A stretch of 64,000 bases of DNA from an uncultured Acidiphilium sp. Its GTDB lineage: Bacteria; Bacillota; Clostridia; Christensenellales; Borkfalkiaceae. Position numbers and translations under genes: made by a program. The notes under the pieces were generated by a model, which worked only from the letters and a program-made list of their open reading frames with translations, was not told the DNA's origin and did not search any database. The stretch covers positions 34,583 to 98,582 of the forward strand of contig CABUWK010000002.1 of NCBI GenBank assembly GCA_902495325.1, given 5' to 3'. Positions 27,295 to 37,281 of this stretch are shown here, piece by piece; the stretch's first letter is position 1, and every line of letters starts with the position of its first letter.

Positions 27295-28341
27295 ATGGCG
27301 GAAGCAAATAACGGTTCCGTTAAAATAAGGGCGCGGCGCGCGGACGTCGCGCGGGAAGCGGGCGTGTCTCCCGCGACGGTTTCCTATGTGCTGAATCATA
27401 CGAAAAAACTTTCGCCCGAAGTGGAACAACGGGTGTTTGACGTGGCGGAAAAACTGAATTATCAGCCCGACCGCATCGCACAGTCTCTTGCGGGCAGCCG
27501 CTCGCATATCATCGCCCTTCTTACGTCCGATATCTCCAACGCCTATCAGCTTGACGTAATTAAGGGGATGCAGGCGGAAGCGCTCAAAAACGATTATATC
27601 GTATATATTTTCGACGCTTCCGGAGACGTGAATCTGTATATCAACCACCTGATATCCAGGCGGATAGACGGCATTTTCGCATCCGTCGCGCCCGACTTTA
27701 TGTCCGACGAGCTGCTTTGCCGACTGCGCGACGCGAATATCCGGGTGCTTACGGATTTTTCGAGAAATTCCTATCTGCCGGACGTTTCGTATATCACCAC
27801 GGATAAATACGGCGGCATGTCGGAGGCGGTGAATTACCTGAAAGATCTCGGGCATAAAAACATCGGCTATCTGAGCGCGTTTGACGAATCCTGTTCTTAC
27901 GACGATCGTCTCGCGGCATTCCGCATGGCAATGAAAAAAGCCTTCGACGAGAACGATCCGAAAGTCGTGCTCGGCACGTGGCCCTACAGTACGTCCGAAG
28001 AACTGGGCGAAAAACTCATGGAGCGCATGCTGGAAGAGCATCCGGAGATCACGGCGGTGATCGCCACGAACGACATTATGGCGATCGGCGCTCTTCATGC
28101 GATCGCCGGGGCGGGGAAAAGGGTTCCGGAGGATATTTCCGTCATCGGGATCGATAATCTCGATAAAAGCGCGACCTGCACGCCGTCGCTCACGACCCTC
28201 GACCAGAACGGCAAAGCATACGGGGCGAAAATTTTCCACGTCCTGCAGGATAATATCACGCAGCATTCCACCGGGAAATACATTATCCCCATGAAGCTGA
28301 TCGAGCGCGAATCTACGGGAAAAGCCCCGCAAAAGGATTGA
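27295..28341 (+). CDS. LacI-family transcriptional regulator
   Basis: The 348-residue protein has a LacI helix-turn-helix at about 15-40 (DVAREAGVSPATVSYVLN) and hinge helix, followed by a periplasmic-binding-like sensor domain ending with NDIMAIGALHAI and VIGIDNLDKSATCTPSLTT. It should repress or activate the surrounding glycan genes in response to a sugar. It sits inside the operon behind the esterases, so it is probably autoregulated. ACGGAGG lies just before the start. Confidence 0.92.
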   Translation: MAEANNGSVKIRARRADVAREAGVSPATVSYVLNHTKKLSPEVEQRVFDVAEKLNYQPDRIAQSLAGSRSHIIALLTSDISNAYQLDVIKGMQAEALKNDYIVYIFDASGDVNLYINHLISRRIDGIFASVAPDFMSDELLCRLRDANIRVLTDFSRNSYLPDVSYITTDKYGGMSEAVNYLKDLGHKNIGYLSAFDESCSYDDRLAAFRMAMKKAFDENDPKVVLGTWPYSTSEELGEKLMERMLEEHPEITAVIATNDIMAIGALHAIAGAGKRVPEDISVIGIDNLDKSATCTPSLTTLDQNGKAYGAKIFHVLQDNITQHSTGKYIIPMKLIERESTGKAPQKD

Positions 28342-28344
28342 ATC

Positions 28345-29478
28345 ATGGAATTTTCGCGGACGAAAAAGATGCTTGCGGGCGAAATCGCAAGCGGCAGGAT
28401 CGCGGGTGCGTGCGCTTTGGTGTGCAAAGACGGAGACCCCGTTTTCTGCGATTACGAAGGATATACCGGGGCGGACGGAAAAATAAAAATAAGCGAAAAC
28501 AGCGCGTTCCGGCTCGCTTCCATGACGAAGCCGATCACGGCGACCGCCGTGCTTTTGTGCGCCGAAAAAGGGCTGCTCGGCCTTTCCCGTAAAGTGCGTG
28601 ATTTTATCCCCGGGACGGGCGATCTGTACGTTGCCGAAAAGCGGAACGGCGAATGGGTAAAAGGGGAGAAAGCGGACGATGTCACCCTGTTTCAGCTTCT
28701 GACCCATTCTTCGGGCGTCGGTTGCGGAGAGATCGAAAGCACGGAATTCGCAAAAGTGAAGCCCGGGGAAGGGGATACCCTTGCCACTGCGACCGCAAGG
28801 TACGGCAAAGCGTTGCTCGCGTTCCGCCCCGGTACGGCGCAGGCGTACAGCCCCGTGATGGGGTTCGATCTTCTGGCGCGCGTCGTCGAGGTCGTTTCCG
28901 GCATTTCCTACGGCGAGTTTCTGAAAAGAGAAATTTTCGCGCCCCTTCGCATGAATTTTTCTTCCTATCTCCTGTCCGATTTCCGCAGGGAAGATCTCGT
29001 TTCTTCCTGTTCGTACGAAAACGGCGTTTTAAACGGAAGCCTTCCCGAAACGAATTTCGGAGACTTTCCCGTCGGCTATACGGGCGGCAGCGCGGGGCTT
29101 GTTTCCACGCTCGGCGATTACGGCAGATTCGCAAACGAACTGTTGCGCTGTTACCGTGGCGGTGAAGGAATCTTATCCCGGGAAAGCGCCGTTATGATGG
29201 GAACGCCTCAGCTTGATGAGAAAAAGATTCCGGGCGTATACGACTTTTTCAACTGGGGGCTCGGCGTCCGCGCGATGCGCGTCTGCCGCGATTGGCAACC
29301 CCTTCCCGCGGGATCTTACGGGTGGAGCGGCGCATACGGCACGCATTTCTGGGTGGATCCCGAAAACGGCGTTACGGCGGTTTATATGCACAACTCTGCG
29401 ACTTTCGGCGGCGCGGGCGCGCCGCACACCCTTGCTTTCGAACGCGCCGTCACGGAAGATTTATCTATAAGTCGATAA
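28345..29478 (+). CDS. Serine β-lactamase-like hydrolase (class C/EstB fold)
   Basis: The 377-residue protein has the β-lactamase/esterase fold with the Ser59-Met-Thr-Lys62 motif (ASMTKP). The usual Tyr-x-Asn appears as YSP in AYSPVMGFD, so the third-position Asn is replaced. There is no signal peptide, so it is cytosolic and unlikely to give β-lactam resistance. In this context it may be an esterase acting on imported acylated sugars. Its start lies three bases after the regulator's stop, and a strong terminator follows. Confidence 0.82.
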   Translation: MEFSRTKKMLAGEIASGRIAGACALVCKDGDPVFCDYEGYTGADGKIKISENSAFRLASMTKPITATAVLLCAEKGLLGLSRKVRDFIPGTGDLYVAEKRNGEWVKGEKADDVTLFQLLTHSSGVGCGEIESTEFAKVKPGEGDTLATATARYGKALLAFRPGTAQAYSPVMGFDLLARVVEVVSGISYGEFLKREIFAPLRMNFSSYLLSDFRREDLVSSCSYENGVLNGSLPETNFGDFPVGYTGGSAGLVSTLGDYGRFANELLRCYRGGEGILSRESAVMMGTPQLDEKKIPGVYDFFNWGLGVRAMRVCRDWQPLPAGSYGWSGAYGTHFWVDPENGVTAVYMHNSATFGGAGAPHTLAFERAVTEDLSISR

Positions 29479-29508
29479 ACAGCTTATTTGTATATTCGAA
29501 ATTTAAAG

Positions 29509-29553
29509 AAAACAGCCCGGAACGCCTGATCGGCGTTCCGGGCTGTTTTCTTT
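29509..29553 (+). terminator. Strong Rho-independent terminator
   Basis: A near-perfect stem of about 16 bp (AACAGCCCGGAACGCC with its complement, 29511-29547) has a 5-nt loop and is followed by a T-rich tail. It closes the locus that begins at 21695. Confidence 0.9.
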
Positions 29554-29815
29554 GTTTATGTTTTGAAAAATCCTGACAGTGCCCGCCGGAAAGGCGGTCC
29601 CGGGCAGGTCCGGTATCTTCCGTTTTCAAAGTTCGGCGAGAACGGAAAAAAGAAAGGACGATATCTCTTTTTTGTGCGGTATTCTTTTCCGGAAAGGGGA
29701 TTCTCGATCGTTTTCGGGGGACGAAAAGGGTGCGGAAATGCCGTTTTTGCCGTCGCGGGTTTTCTTTTTCCGATCGGTTGTCTTAGAAAAACAAAGGTAT
29801 ATTATATTTTTGGTA
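29554..29815. other. Intergenic stretch with two G/C-rich hairpins
   Basis: Between the terminator and the next promoter are a TGCCCG/CGGGCA hairpin (about 29579-29606) and a CCGTTTTC/GAGAACGG hairpin (about 29619-29646). No coding evidence is seen; the open frame through the region lacks a ribosome site and conserved features. The hairpins lie upstream of the mapped promoter, so they are not part of its leader. Confidence 0.4.
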
Positions 29816-29844
29816 TTTACAAACGGGAGCGGTTATGGCATAAT
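29816..29844 (+). promoter_or_regulatory. σA promoter of the second glycan locus
   Basis: TTTACA at 29816-29821 and CATAAT at 29839-29844 are separated by 17 nt. It gives a leader of about 105 nt before the esterase start at 29956. Confidence 0.65.
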
Positions 29845-29955
29845 GGAAACGAAAAGAAACGAGCCCCGGCGGCGGACGGAAACGGATCGCCGCCGGGGAA
29901 CGTTCCGGAAATCGGGAATGCCGCGGCGGGAAAGCGGCAGAAGGAGAAAGGCTTT

Positions 29956-30720
29956 ATGGTCGATCTGCTGATATTCGGCGGGCAGAGCAATATGCAGGGG
30001 CAGACGGAATGCGATCCCCCGGACAAAGCGGTTGCAGGGGCGAAGGAATTCCGGCTTTTAACGAAAAGTTTCGTTCCCTTGAAAAATCCCGTCGGGGAAG
30101 ATATCGGCGAGCTGCTGCTTGCCTCTCACCTCGGGCGCGGGTCTCTCGTTCCGTATTTTGCGGAAAGTTACCGCGAAAAAACGGGAAGAGACGTCGTTTG
30201 CGTTCACGTGGCGAAGGGGGCTACGGTGATCTCGCAGTGGCTGAAATCGGATCCTCGGGGAAAAGACCGCTATGCAAAACTGATCGGAAAGGTTTCCGCA
30301 TGCAGGGAGCTTTTACGGGAAGAAATCGGGCATACTTATTTCATATGGCTTCAGGGGGAGAGCGACGCATTGGCGAAAACCCCGGAAAACGTTTATCTTT
30401 CCCGGTTGAGAGAGCTGAAGAAAGATCTCGGAGAAGACCTTGGTATCGATAAATTCATGATCATAGAGGTCGGCTGGTTCGCTTCTCATTTCGGCGGGAA
30501 GGACGCCGACGAGGCGATTCAAAGCGCGCAGGAGAAAGCGGCGAAGGAAGACGGATTTGCCATGTTGACCGACGTCACGAAAGAACTGTCGCTCGATCCT
30601 GCGAACATGAATCCGGAAGCCGTGGGGCATTTCAACAATGCGTCCATGAAAACGATCGGTAAGGCAGCCGGAGAAAGGGCGGGCGAAATCGCCTTGGAAG
30701 ACGGCGGAAAACGGAAATAG
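29956..30720 (+). CDS. Sialate/carbohydrate O-acetylesterase (SASA family)
   Basis: The 254-residue protein begins with LLIFGGQSNMQGQ, the Ser-containing block of the SASA/CE6 esterases, and has WLQGESDAL and a C-terminal GHFNNASMK region with the expected late His. It should remove acetyl groups from sugars. There is no signal peptide, so it acts on imported oligosaccharides. The frame extends 131 codons upstream, but the promoter at 29816 lies inside that part, and AAGGAG at 29941 precedes the chosen ATG. It is the first gene of the second locus. Confidence 0.85.
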   Translation: MVDLLIFGGQSNMQGQTECDPPDKAVAGAKEFRLLTKSFVPLKNPVGEDIGELLLASHLGRGSLVPYFAESYREKTGRDVVCVHVAKGATVISQWLKSDPRGKDRYAKLIGKVSACRELLREEIGHTYFIWLQGESDALAKTPENVYLSRLRELKKDLGEDLGIDKFMIIEVGWFASHFGGKDADEAIQSAQEKAAKEDGFAMLTDVTKELSLDPANMNPEAVGHFNNASMKTIGKAAGERAGEIALEDGGKRK

Positions 30721-30735
30721 GACAGGAGGACGAAC

Positions 30736-32172
30736 ATGAATTTTTTGAAAAGGGTGCTTGCCTGTGCGCTGAGCGTATGCTGTACCGCGCTCGTCGGGTG
30801 CGGAGGAGATCCTTCCCGCGACGAATCGCCCGCGGAATCGGGTTCCGCTCCGGAAATGCAGAAAGAAACGATGCCCGATTACCTCGAAACGGCGGGAGAA
30901 GAAAAATTTACCGTAGGCATGTGGGTGGGGATCCCCGAATACAAAACGTATACGGACGAATTCGGAAAGGTTCTGAGAACGGAACCGTGGACGGACGAAG
31001 AGTTCGACGCGCAGTATAAAATGATCGCCGATGCGGGATTTACTCTGGCGTCTACGCCGAGCGGCGCGTTTTCTTCGGAACACATCGTGCGGCTGTGCGA
31101 AGCGGCGGAAAAATACGGGCTCGATCAGCTCGTGTGGGATACGGAGCTGAACAAAATTCTTCTCGATCCGACGCTGACGGACGAGGAAGCGACGGTGAAG
31201 ATCAGAAGGGCGGTCGTCGATTATGCCGATTATGACAGCTTTTACGGAAACATGATCACGGACGAGCCGAACGCGGGCGAATTTCCCCGGCTGGCGGAAG
31301 CCGCGCGCAGATATAAAAAGGCTTTTCCGGATAAAATGTTCTATCTCAATCTGTTTCCCGTTTACGCGACGAGCGTGCAGACCGGTTGCGACGATTACGA
31401 AGAATATCTTAAGAAATACGAGACCCTCGGGCTCGATTACGTGTGTTACGACAATTATCCCCTGAAAAAAGGTTCCGGCAATTCCACCGTTTTAAAGGAC
31501 GATTTTCTGTATAACATGCAGCTTTGCAACAACATGAAGTCGAAACCGGAAACGTGGAGCTTTTTGCAGGCGATGGGCTTCGGCTCGATGAAGGAGCCGG
31601 ACTGCGAGGAAGATCTGCGCCTGCAGCTGAACTGCGCCCTCGCTTACGGGCAGAAGGGAGTCCAGTGGTTCTGTTATTTCTCGCCGGGATACGGCGGGGC
31701 GGAAAACTTCACGCCGGCGATCGTTGCCCTGGACGGAACGCCGACCGCGAAATACGACTACGTGAAAACGGTGAACAACGAGATCGCCGCCTGGGGAGAC
31801 GTTTATATGCGGTTTTCCCTGCAAAAGACGATGAACTTTATCGGCACGGACAACGCGAAGGGGAGCAACGCTGCCTTTAACTATTATAAAACGGATAATA
31901 CCCATGCGAGAATAAAGAGCTTTTCGTGCCGGAAAGACGCGATCGCGGGCGCATTTAAAGACGAAGACGGGAGAGACGGATTTATGATCGTGAATTACGA
32001 CGCGCCGTCGTCCGGAGAAACGAACGAGATCGGGATCTGTTTTTATAACTGCACGAAGGCGGTCGTGGTCGGTCGGGACGGAAAGAAAACCGTGACCGAG
32101 ACGCAGAACGGCAAGCTGACGCTGGAACTGAAAGCGAGCGAAGGGGCGTTTATCATCCCCCTGTATCTTTAA
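30736..32172 (+). CDS. TIM-barrel glycoside-hydrolase-like lipoprotein
   Basis: The 478-residue protein has a lipoprotein signal (LVGC, Cys22) and a putative (β/α)8 barrel. ITDEPNAGEFP carries a candidate acid/base Glu, and YVCYDNYPL is a strand motif seen in GH42-like and related clans. The C-terminal 100 residues look like a β-sandwich. The cytosolic protein at 38145 shares FVWDEPSP and VICYDNYPF and overall order, so the two are exported and internal relatives. I cannot assign the GH family or substrate. CAGGAGG precedes the start. Confidence 0.72.
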   Translation: MNFLKRVLACALSVCCTALVGCGGDPSRDESPAESGSAPEMQKETMPDYLETAGEEKFTVGMWVGIPEYKTYTDEFGKVLRTEPWTDEEFDAQYKMIADAGFTLASTPSGAFSSEHIVRLCEAAEKYGLDQLVWDTELNKILLDPTLTDEEATVKIRRAVVDYADYDSFYGNMITDEPNAGEFPRLAEAARRYKKAFPDKMFYLNLFPVYATSVQTGCDDYEEYLKKYETLGLDYVCYDNYPLKKGSGNSTVLKDDFLYNMQLCNNMKSKPETWSFLQAMGFGSMKEPDCEEDLRLQLNCALAYGQKGVQWFCYFSPGYGGAENFTPAIVALDGTPTAKYDYVKTVNNEIAAWGDVYMRFSLQKTMNFIGTDNAKGSNAAFNYYKTDNTHARIKSFSCRKDAIAGAFKDEDGRDGFMIVNYDAPSSGETNEIGICFYNCTKAVVVGRDGKKTVTETQNGKLTLELKASEGAFIIPLYL

Positions 32173-32195
32173 AAATAAAACATGGAGGAATCGGC

Positions 32196-33653
32196 ATGAG
32201 AAAATTTTTATCGGCGGCGTTATGCCTGGCGATCGCCGCGGGGCTTACGACGGGGTTCACGGCTTGCGGAAACAAGCGGACGGAGATCGAAGGCGGCGTC
32301 GTGGTGGTGAACGACGGCGACAGGATCTATGCGGAAGACGCGGACTCTTCGTCTCTTAACGTGATCAGGATCGGCTTCACGGAAGCGGGCTTCGGCAGAG
32401 AATGGCTTGTGGAGATCGCGAAAAGTTTTGTTCTGGAAAACAAGGAATACGAGATCGATCTCGAGGGAGATCCCTCTCTCGCAAGTTCGCTGAAAACGAA
32501 ACTCGAATCGGGCAAAAATCTGAGCGATCTGTATTTCCCCCTCAATTCCGCGTGGGAAAATTATGCGTCGCGCGGGTGGCTCGAGCCGCTTGACGACGTG
32601 TATTCCGTGAAGGCGGACGGGGAGAGCGGGAAGACGATTGAGGAAAAAACGGACGAAAATTATAAAGATTATGCTTATTATAAAACGACCGAAGGTTCCC
32701 ATTATTACATCATGCCCTGGAACGACACCGTTACCGGCATCGTTTACAATGTGAAAATGTTCGAACAATACGGCTGGGAGATCCCGGAAACGACGGACGA
32801 TTTAGAGGAGCTTTGCAAAAAGATCCTTGCCGATACGGATGGAAAAGTGAAGCCGTTTGCCTATCCCGGGAAAATCGGCGGCTATTTCGATTATATCGGC
32901 ATGACCTGGTGGATGCAGGCGAGCGGCGTGGACGGCGTGAAGAAGTTTTTCGAGTTCGGTTCGCCCGAAATTTACAATGCGAACGAACAGCCCGCCCTCG
33001 GCAAAAAGCAGGCTCTGGAAGAATTTCTGCGGTTTTACGCGCCGGAAAAGGGTTATTGCGTTTCGGGAAGCATGGGAAAAGATCATACCTCCTCGCAGAT
33101 GGACTTTATCGGCGGCGCCGCGGCGATGATCCTGAACGCCAACTGGCTCGAGTGCGAGATGAAAACGAATATGTCGGAAGATTTCACGATGGGCATGATG
33201 AGCGTGCCTTATCTTTCCTCGGCAAAAAAAGACGGGGACGGCAATTACATAAAGGTGAATTACACCGCCCCTCCCGATTACATTTTCATCCCGAAGGGAG
33301 CGGCAAACAAGAGCGGTGCGAAGAAATTTCTCGCCTATATGCAGAGAGACGATATGCTCGCTCTCTACACGAAGATCACGGGCAGTCCCCGTCCGTTCGA
33401 TTACGATATGACGGCGATCGGGGGCTTAAGCAAATTCAATAACGACGTTCTGAAGATCCGTTCGGAAAGCGCGACGTTCTTCGATTATTCGAGGGCGGGC
33501 GTTTATATGTACGGTTATGCGCAGAAATACATCGGCGGGCAACCTTATTCCGCCCTGATCCGCGGCGAAACGACCCCTTCGCGATTCTGTAACGTGGAAT
33601 ATGTGGAAGCGGACAACAACTGGGACGACTGGGTCGCGAAATCGGATCTGTGA
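32196..33653 (+). CDS. ABC importer solute-binding lipoprotein, sugar type (system 2)
   Basis: The 485-residue family 1 solute-binding protein has a lipobox (FTAC, Cys24) and motifs such as YYIMPWNDTVTGIVYNVKMF and DYIFIPKGAANKSGAKKFL. It should capture an oligosaccharide for the permeases at 33661 and 37282. It is unlike the system 1 binding protein in sequence, so the two importers probably take different sugars. ATGGAGGAA precedes the start. Confidence 0.9.
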   Translation: MRKFLSAALCLAIAAGLTTGFTACGNKRTEIEGGVVVVNDGDRIYAEDADSSSLNVIRIGFTEAGFGREWLVEIAKSFVLENKEYEIDLEGDPSLASSLKTKLESGKNLSDLYFPLNSAWENYASRGWLEPLDDVYSVKADGESGKTIEEKTDENYKDYAYYKTTEGSHYYIMPWNDTVTGIVYNVKMFEQYGWEIPETTDDLEELCKKILADTDGKVKPFAYPGKIGGYFDYIGMTWWMQASGVDGVKKFFEFGSPEIYNANEQPALGKKQALEEFLRFYAPEKGYCVSGSMGKDHTSSQMDFIGGAAAMILNANWLECEMKTNMSEDFTMGMMSVPYLSSAKKDGDGNYIKVNYTAPPDYIFIPKGAANKSGAKKFLAYMQRDDMLALYTKITGSPRPFDYDMTAIGGLSKFNNDVLKIRSESATFFDYSRAGVYMYGYAQKYIGGQPYSALIRGETTPSRFCNVEYVEADNNWDDWVAKSDL

Positions 33654-33660
33654 GGTTGCG

Positions 33661-34599
33661 ATGACAAGGGATATTGTAAAAGAAAAGCGCAGGCTCGCGT
33701 GGAAACGCAGGTTGTTTATCGCCTCGTTCATCACCGTTCCGCTGCTGCACTTTCTCGTGTTTACGTTTTACGTCAATGTGGATACGTTCGCGCTGTCCTT
33801 TCAGAAATTCAGCAATTCCGCGGGAAAATACGTTTTCGTGAAATTCCGCAATTACGAGGAGTTTTTCAAATCGTTTTCGGCGCCCGGCAGCGTGATGGGC
33901 AAGGCGATCGTCAATTCGGTTCTGTTTTTCGTCGTGAACGATTTCGTGATCCTTCCGCTTGCGTTCGTTTCGGCATTCTTCATGTATAAGAAAATGCCGC
34001 TTGCGGGAATGTTCCGCGTTTTGTTCTTTCTGCCGTCCATTATATCGGCGGTCGTGCTCACGATGTTGTTTTCCTTTATGTTCGACAGCCGTATCGGTAT
34101 CGTGGATCCTTTTCTGAGACTGATCGGGCTGGAAAGGGTCATTCCCGAACTCGGCTGGTTCGGCGACGCGAAAACGGCAATGCCGACCGTTCTGATCTAC
34201 TGCGTATGGGCGGGCGTCGGTTCGAACGTCATTCTGATCTCGGGCGCGATGAGCCGCATTCCGACAGAAATGATCGAGGCGGGCAGGCTTGACGGACTGG
34301 GGATTTTTCGCGAAATGTTCGCGATCACCCTTCCGCTTACGGGATCGCTCATGACGACCCTTATGATGATGGGTGTTCCCGTGATCTTCACTCTGTTCCT
34401 GCAGCCGATGCTTCTGACGAACGGCGGTCCGGACGGGGCGACTTATACCATCGGGCTTTATATCGTGAATGCGATCCGGACGGAAGGAAATCTGACCACG
34501 GGGGCGACGATCGGCGTGATCTGCGCCGTTGTCGGAACGCCGGTCGTGGTGCTTCTCAGAAAACTGGTGGAGAAGGCTTTCCCCGCCTACGAGTATTGA
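33661..34599 (+). CDS. ABC sugar permease, MalF/UgpA type (system 2)
   Basis: The 312-residue protein has about six membrane helices and an EAA loop (EAGRLDGLGIFREMFAITLP). It begins seven bases after the binding protein's stop. Its partner permease is not next to it but 2.7 kb downstream at 37282, separated by a surface-protein gene. The start at 33661 is the first ATG after GTGAGGTTG; an in-frame ATG inside the previous gene is rejected. Confidence 0.9.
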   Translation: MTRDIVKEKRRLAWKRRLFIASFITVPLLHFLVFTFYVNVDTFALSFQKFSNSAGKYVFVKFRNYEEFFKSFSAPGSVMGKAIVNSVLFFVVNDFVILPLAFVSAFFMYKKMPLAGMFRVLFFLPSIISAVVLTMLFSFMFDSRIGIVDPFLRLIGLERVIPELGWFGDAKTAMPTVLIYCVWAGVGSNVILISGAMSRIPTEMIEAGRLDGLGIFREMFAITLPLTGSLMTTLMMMGVPVIFTLFLQPMLLTNGGPDGATYTIGLYIVNAIRTEGNLTTGATIGVICAVVGTPVVVLLRKLVEKAFPAYEY

Positions 34600-34731
34600 G
34601 ACCGGCGGGAAACGGGATTCGCCCTGCCGCCATATCGGGAAATACGGCGGAGAAGATCCGCCTGAAAAAATGATATCCGGGAGTCCGGCGGAGACGAAAG
34701 ACTTCCGGAGAAATATCGGGAGGAAAATTTT

Positions 34732-37200
34732 ATGAAGAAACTTTTATCGAAACTTGCCGTTTGTCTGATCGCAACGGCACTCGTCCTTTCGCCGGTCGTC
34801 GGCGGAAGGCAGGCGAAGAAGGTCGACGCGGCGACGAAACGCACCGCCGTGGTCACGAGCCTTCTCACGAACAAGGGCAAGATCAACGCCGCCGACTGGA
34901 CGGTCGTGGGGGATAAGAACAACATCGGCATCGCAAACAACGGCAAAGTTTTTAAAATAACGAACGCGCCGTGGCCGGGATACCGCATTTTTCCCTATGC
35001 CACCGTTCCCGCGGATACGGGATATTTCGTGGAGATGGACGTTCTGAAAACGGATCCCGCAAAAACGAAGATCAATCTTTCCGGTTACGTTACGAATTTC
35101 GGCAACGGCGCGGCGAGCAACATTTATCTTTCGTCGCTCGGGATCGACGTCGGCGCGGGTACGAATTACGGCGCGAACGGTGACGGCAATGCGGTGTGGA
35201 ACGGCGTGAACACCACGCTCGACGCGGGTTATCGCTATCGTTTCTGGTTCCGCATCAGCCCGGAAGATTCTTCGCGCGGGGATCTGATCATCTATAAAAA
35301 ATCGCTGGCGGACGAAAACGCCGGTTATGCGGAAGGATGTGTGCTCTATAAGCTTTGCACTCTGACCGCCGAAGCCCATTACGCGCATATCTATTTCGAA
35401 GGGGATATCGTGATCGATAACTTTGCCTTCACGAAAGAAGACGGAACGGTGATTTTCGAAAGCGATTTTTCGGACGCGAACGTGTTCGACGGCACGGGCG
35501 TTCCGCAGGAAGGAAAACTGTATAAAAACGGCGGAAGCATCGTGAACGATTCTTATCTCAGACTTTCCACGGCGGACAAACTCGTTTCCGCGCTGAAAGT
35601 GACGGCTGGGGAAGGGCTTGAAAACGTGATGGATCTCGAAACGCAGATCAAAGTTTCTTCCGCAGCAGGGAAAGCCGGACTTGTCCTCGGCATGAAAGAC
35701 GAAAACGTCTCCTTCGGCGACGGGTCGGCGGCTACGCTCGCATTTGAAAACACGGCAAATGCGGACGGCTCCGTAACGACGAAAATGAGCCTGATCTCCG
35801 GCGGAAAGGCGAGCGAAACGACCGATCTCGGCGTGATGAGCGACGATATGTATTCGATCAAGGCCGTAGGAAAAGCGGACGGCAGACTGATCGTTTATAA
35901 AGACGGCGCAGAAGCCGCGACATATACGGGCGTCGGTTTTGAAGGGCACGTCGGTATCATGACCGACGGAACGGCGGGCGCGGAAATTTCTTTCAGCCCC
36001 GAGTTTACGGTCAACGCTTATCAGAAAGAAGTCGGTACGGGAAGCGATCTCGAAAACAACTTCAACACGGGGTATATCAATCCCGAAAACTATGAAAACG
36101 ATACGCATAACGCCGTGTCCCTCGGCGACAACGCCCACGGGATCGTCGCGAAAGACGGCATTCTGAAATTCGACGGAACGAGCGACGGCACCCATTTCGC
36201 GATCAACGGCGTTTATGCCGATTTCATCCTTCAGTTCGACTGGATCAACTACGCCTGGTCGGATCGCCCGACGGACGGCAGCGGAAACGTGAATTTTACC
36301 GCGAAACCGGAAAGCGGCGTCGGAACCGAGCTCTATTCTCCTCTCGGCGTTTCGTTCGGTAAAAAAGAACCGACGGGCGGCTGGAACGATACCAAGCTTC
36401 TGAGATTTTTCGATACGTATAATCTCGTGCAGTTCATCAATTCGGACGAAACGGGGCTTGCGTATAACGAGACCATGGGGACAGGGCTTGCCGCCGATCA
36501 GGTGATGCAGATCCGCGAAGGAAAGATCAATTTCTACGAGGAGACCGTCAATATCAAGATCGTTGCAAACAACGGTTTGCTCGAGGTGTACGGCGTCGTG
36601 ATGAAAAACGGTTCGCCGGAGGGCGAACACAAACTGCTCGCAAGCTTTGCGTATGAAAACTGCACGGGGTATATTTCCCTTTCCACGAGCGAAGCGGGCT
36701 ATTTCGGGATCGATAATCTCAGAATTACGAAGACGGACGGCTGGACGGCGGAGCAGTTTGCCTCTTACGAAAATTTCAAAGCGATTGCCGACGAAAAGAA
36801 GCCGGAAAAGCTTGCCGCTCCCGTCCTTTCCCTTTCGGATAAGAAAGTGACCTGGGAAAAAGTTGCCGGGGCGACGGGGTATATCGTTACGGTGAACGGC
36901 GTTGCCGGCGGGAAGACCGACGGCACGGAATACCTTCTTTCCGCGACGGAAGCGGGCGAGTATACGATCACGGTGAAAGCCGTGGGCGACGGGAAAACTT
37001 ACCTCGACAGCGAAGAGAGCGAGCCCGTCACCGTGAAGATCCCGGGTGAAGAGAGCGGAGACAAAACGGAAAGTATTTCCGCGGGAACGGAATCGGGCGG
37101 AAAAACGGGCGGATGCCTCGGCAGTTTCGGCGCGCCGGGCGCCTGCGCTATGGTCGCTCTCGCAGCCGTTTCCGCCATAGCGAAAAAAAGAACGAAATAA
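34732..37200 (+). CDS. Large exported protein with FN3 domain and Cys-type C-terminal anchor
   Basis: The 822-residue protein has a signal peptide (cleavage near VDA-ATK) and several jelly-roll-like segments that look like LamG/concanavalin-type carbohydrate-binding folds (for example YFVEMDVLKTDPAKTKINLSG and GYISLSTSEAGYFGIDNLRI). An FN3 domain at about 693-770 (VTWEKVAGATGYIVTVNG) and a Ser/Glu linker follow. The end is TGGCLGS, a hydrophobic helix and KKRTK, like the proteins at 21695 and 60138. No catalytic site is seen, so polysaccharide binding at the surface is likely. It lies between the two permease genes of system 2. GGGAGGAAAA precedes the ATG. Confidence 0.75.
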   Translation: MKKLLSKLAVCLIATALVLSPVVGGRQAKKVDAATKRTAVVTSLLTNKGKINAADWTVVGDKNNIGIANNGKVFKITNAPWPGYRIFPYATVPADTGYFVEMDVLKTDPAKTKINLSGYVTNFGNGAASNIYLSSLGIDVGAGTNYGANGDGNAVWNGVNTTLDAGYRYRFWFRISPEDSSRGDLIIYKKSLADENAGYAEGCVLYKLCTLTAEAHYAHIYFEGDIVIDNFAFTKEDGTVIFESDFSDANVFDGTGVPQEGKLYKNGGSIVNDSYLRLSTADKLVSALKVTAGEGLENVMDLETQIKVSSAAGKAGLVLGMKDENVSFGDGSAATLAFENTANADGSVTTKMSLISGGKASETTDLGVMSDDMYSIKAVGKADGRLIVYKDGAEAATYTGVGFEGHVGIMTDGTAGAEISFSPEFTVNAYQKEVGTGSDLENNFNTGYINPENYENDTHNAVSLGDNAHGIVAKDGILKFDGTSDGTHFAINGVYADFILQFDWINYAWSDRPTDGSGNVNFTAKPESGVGTELYSPLGVSFGKKEPTGGWNDTKLLRFFDTYNLVQFINSDETGLAYNETMGTGLAADQVMQIREGKINFYEETVNIKIVANNGLLEVYGVVMKNGSPEGEHKLLASFAYENCTGYISLSTSEAGYFGIDNLRITKTDGWTAEQFASYENFKAIADEKKPEKLAAPVLSLSDKKVTWEKVAGATGYIVTVNGVAGGKTDGTEYLLSATEAGEYTITVKAVGDGKTYLDSEESEPVTVKIPGEESGDKTESISAGTESGGKTGGCLGSFGAPGACAMVALAAVSAIAKKRTK

Positions 37201-37281
37201 CGGATACGGACGCCGCGTTTGCCGCGGAGAAGACGGAAATTTTTTCTCCGGCGGGCGGCGGAAGAGGAGAAGAGCGGATCG

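Noticed and set aside
28345..29478. β-lactam resistance role for the β-lactamase-fold protein
   Set aside because: It has no signal peptide, an altered Tyr-x-Asn motif and lies in a glycan operon, so an esterase role is more likely.
29563..29955. 131-codon N-terminal extension of the acetylesterase
   Set aside because: It contains the promoter at 29816, has no conserved content, and the SASA domain begins at the chosen start.
34744..36630. A 628-codon open frame on the minus strand
   Set aside because: It is antisense to the exported protein at 34732 and has no ribosome site or domain.
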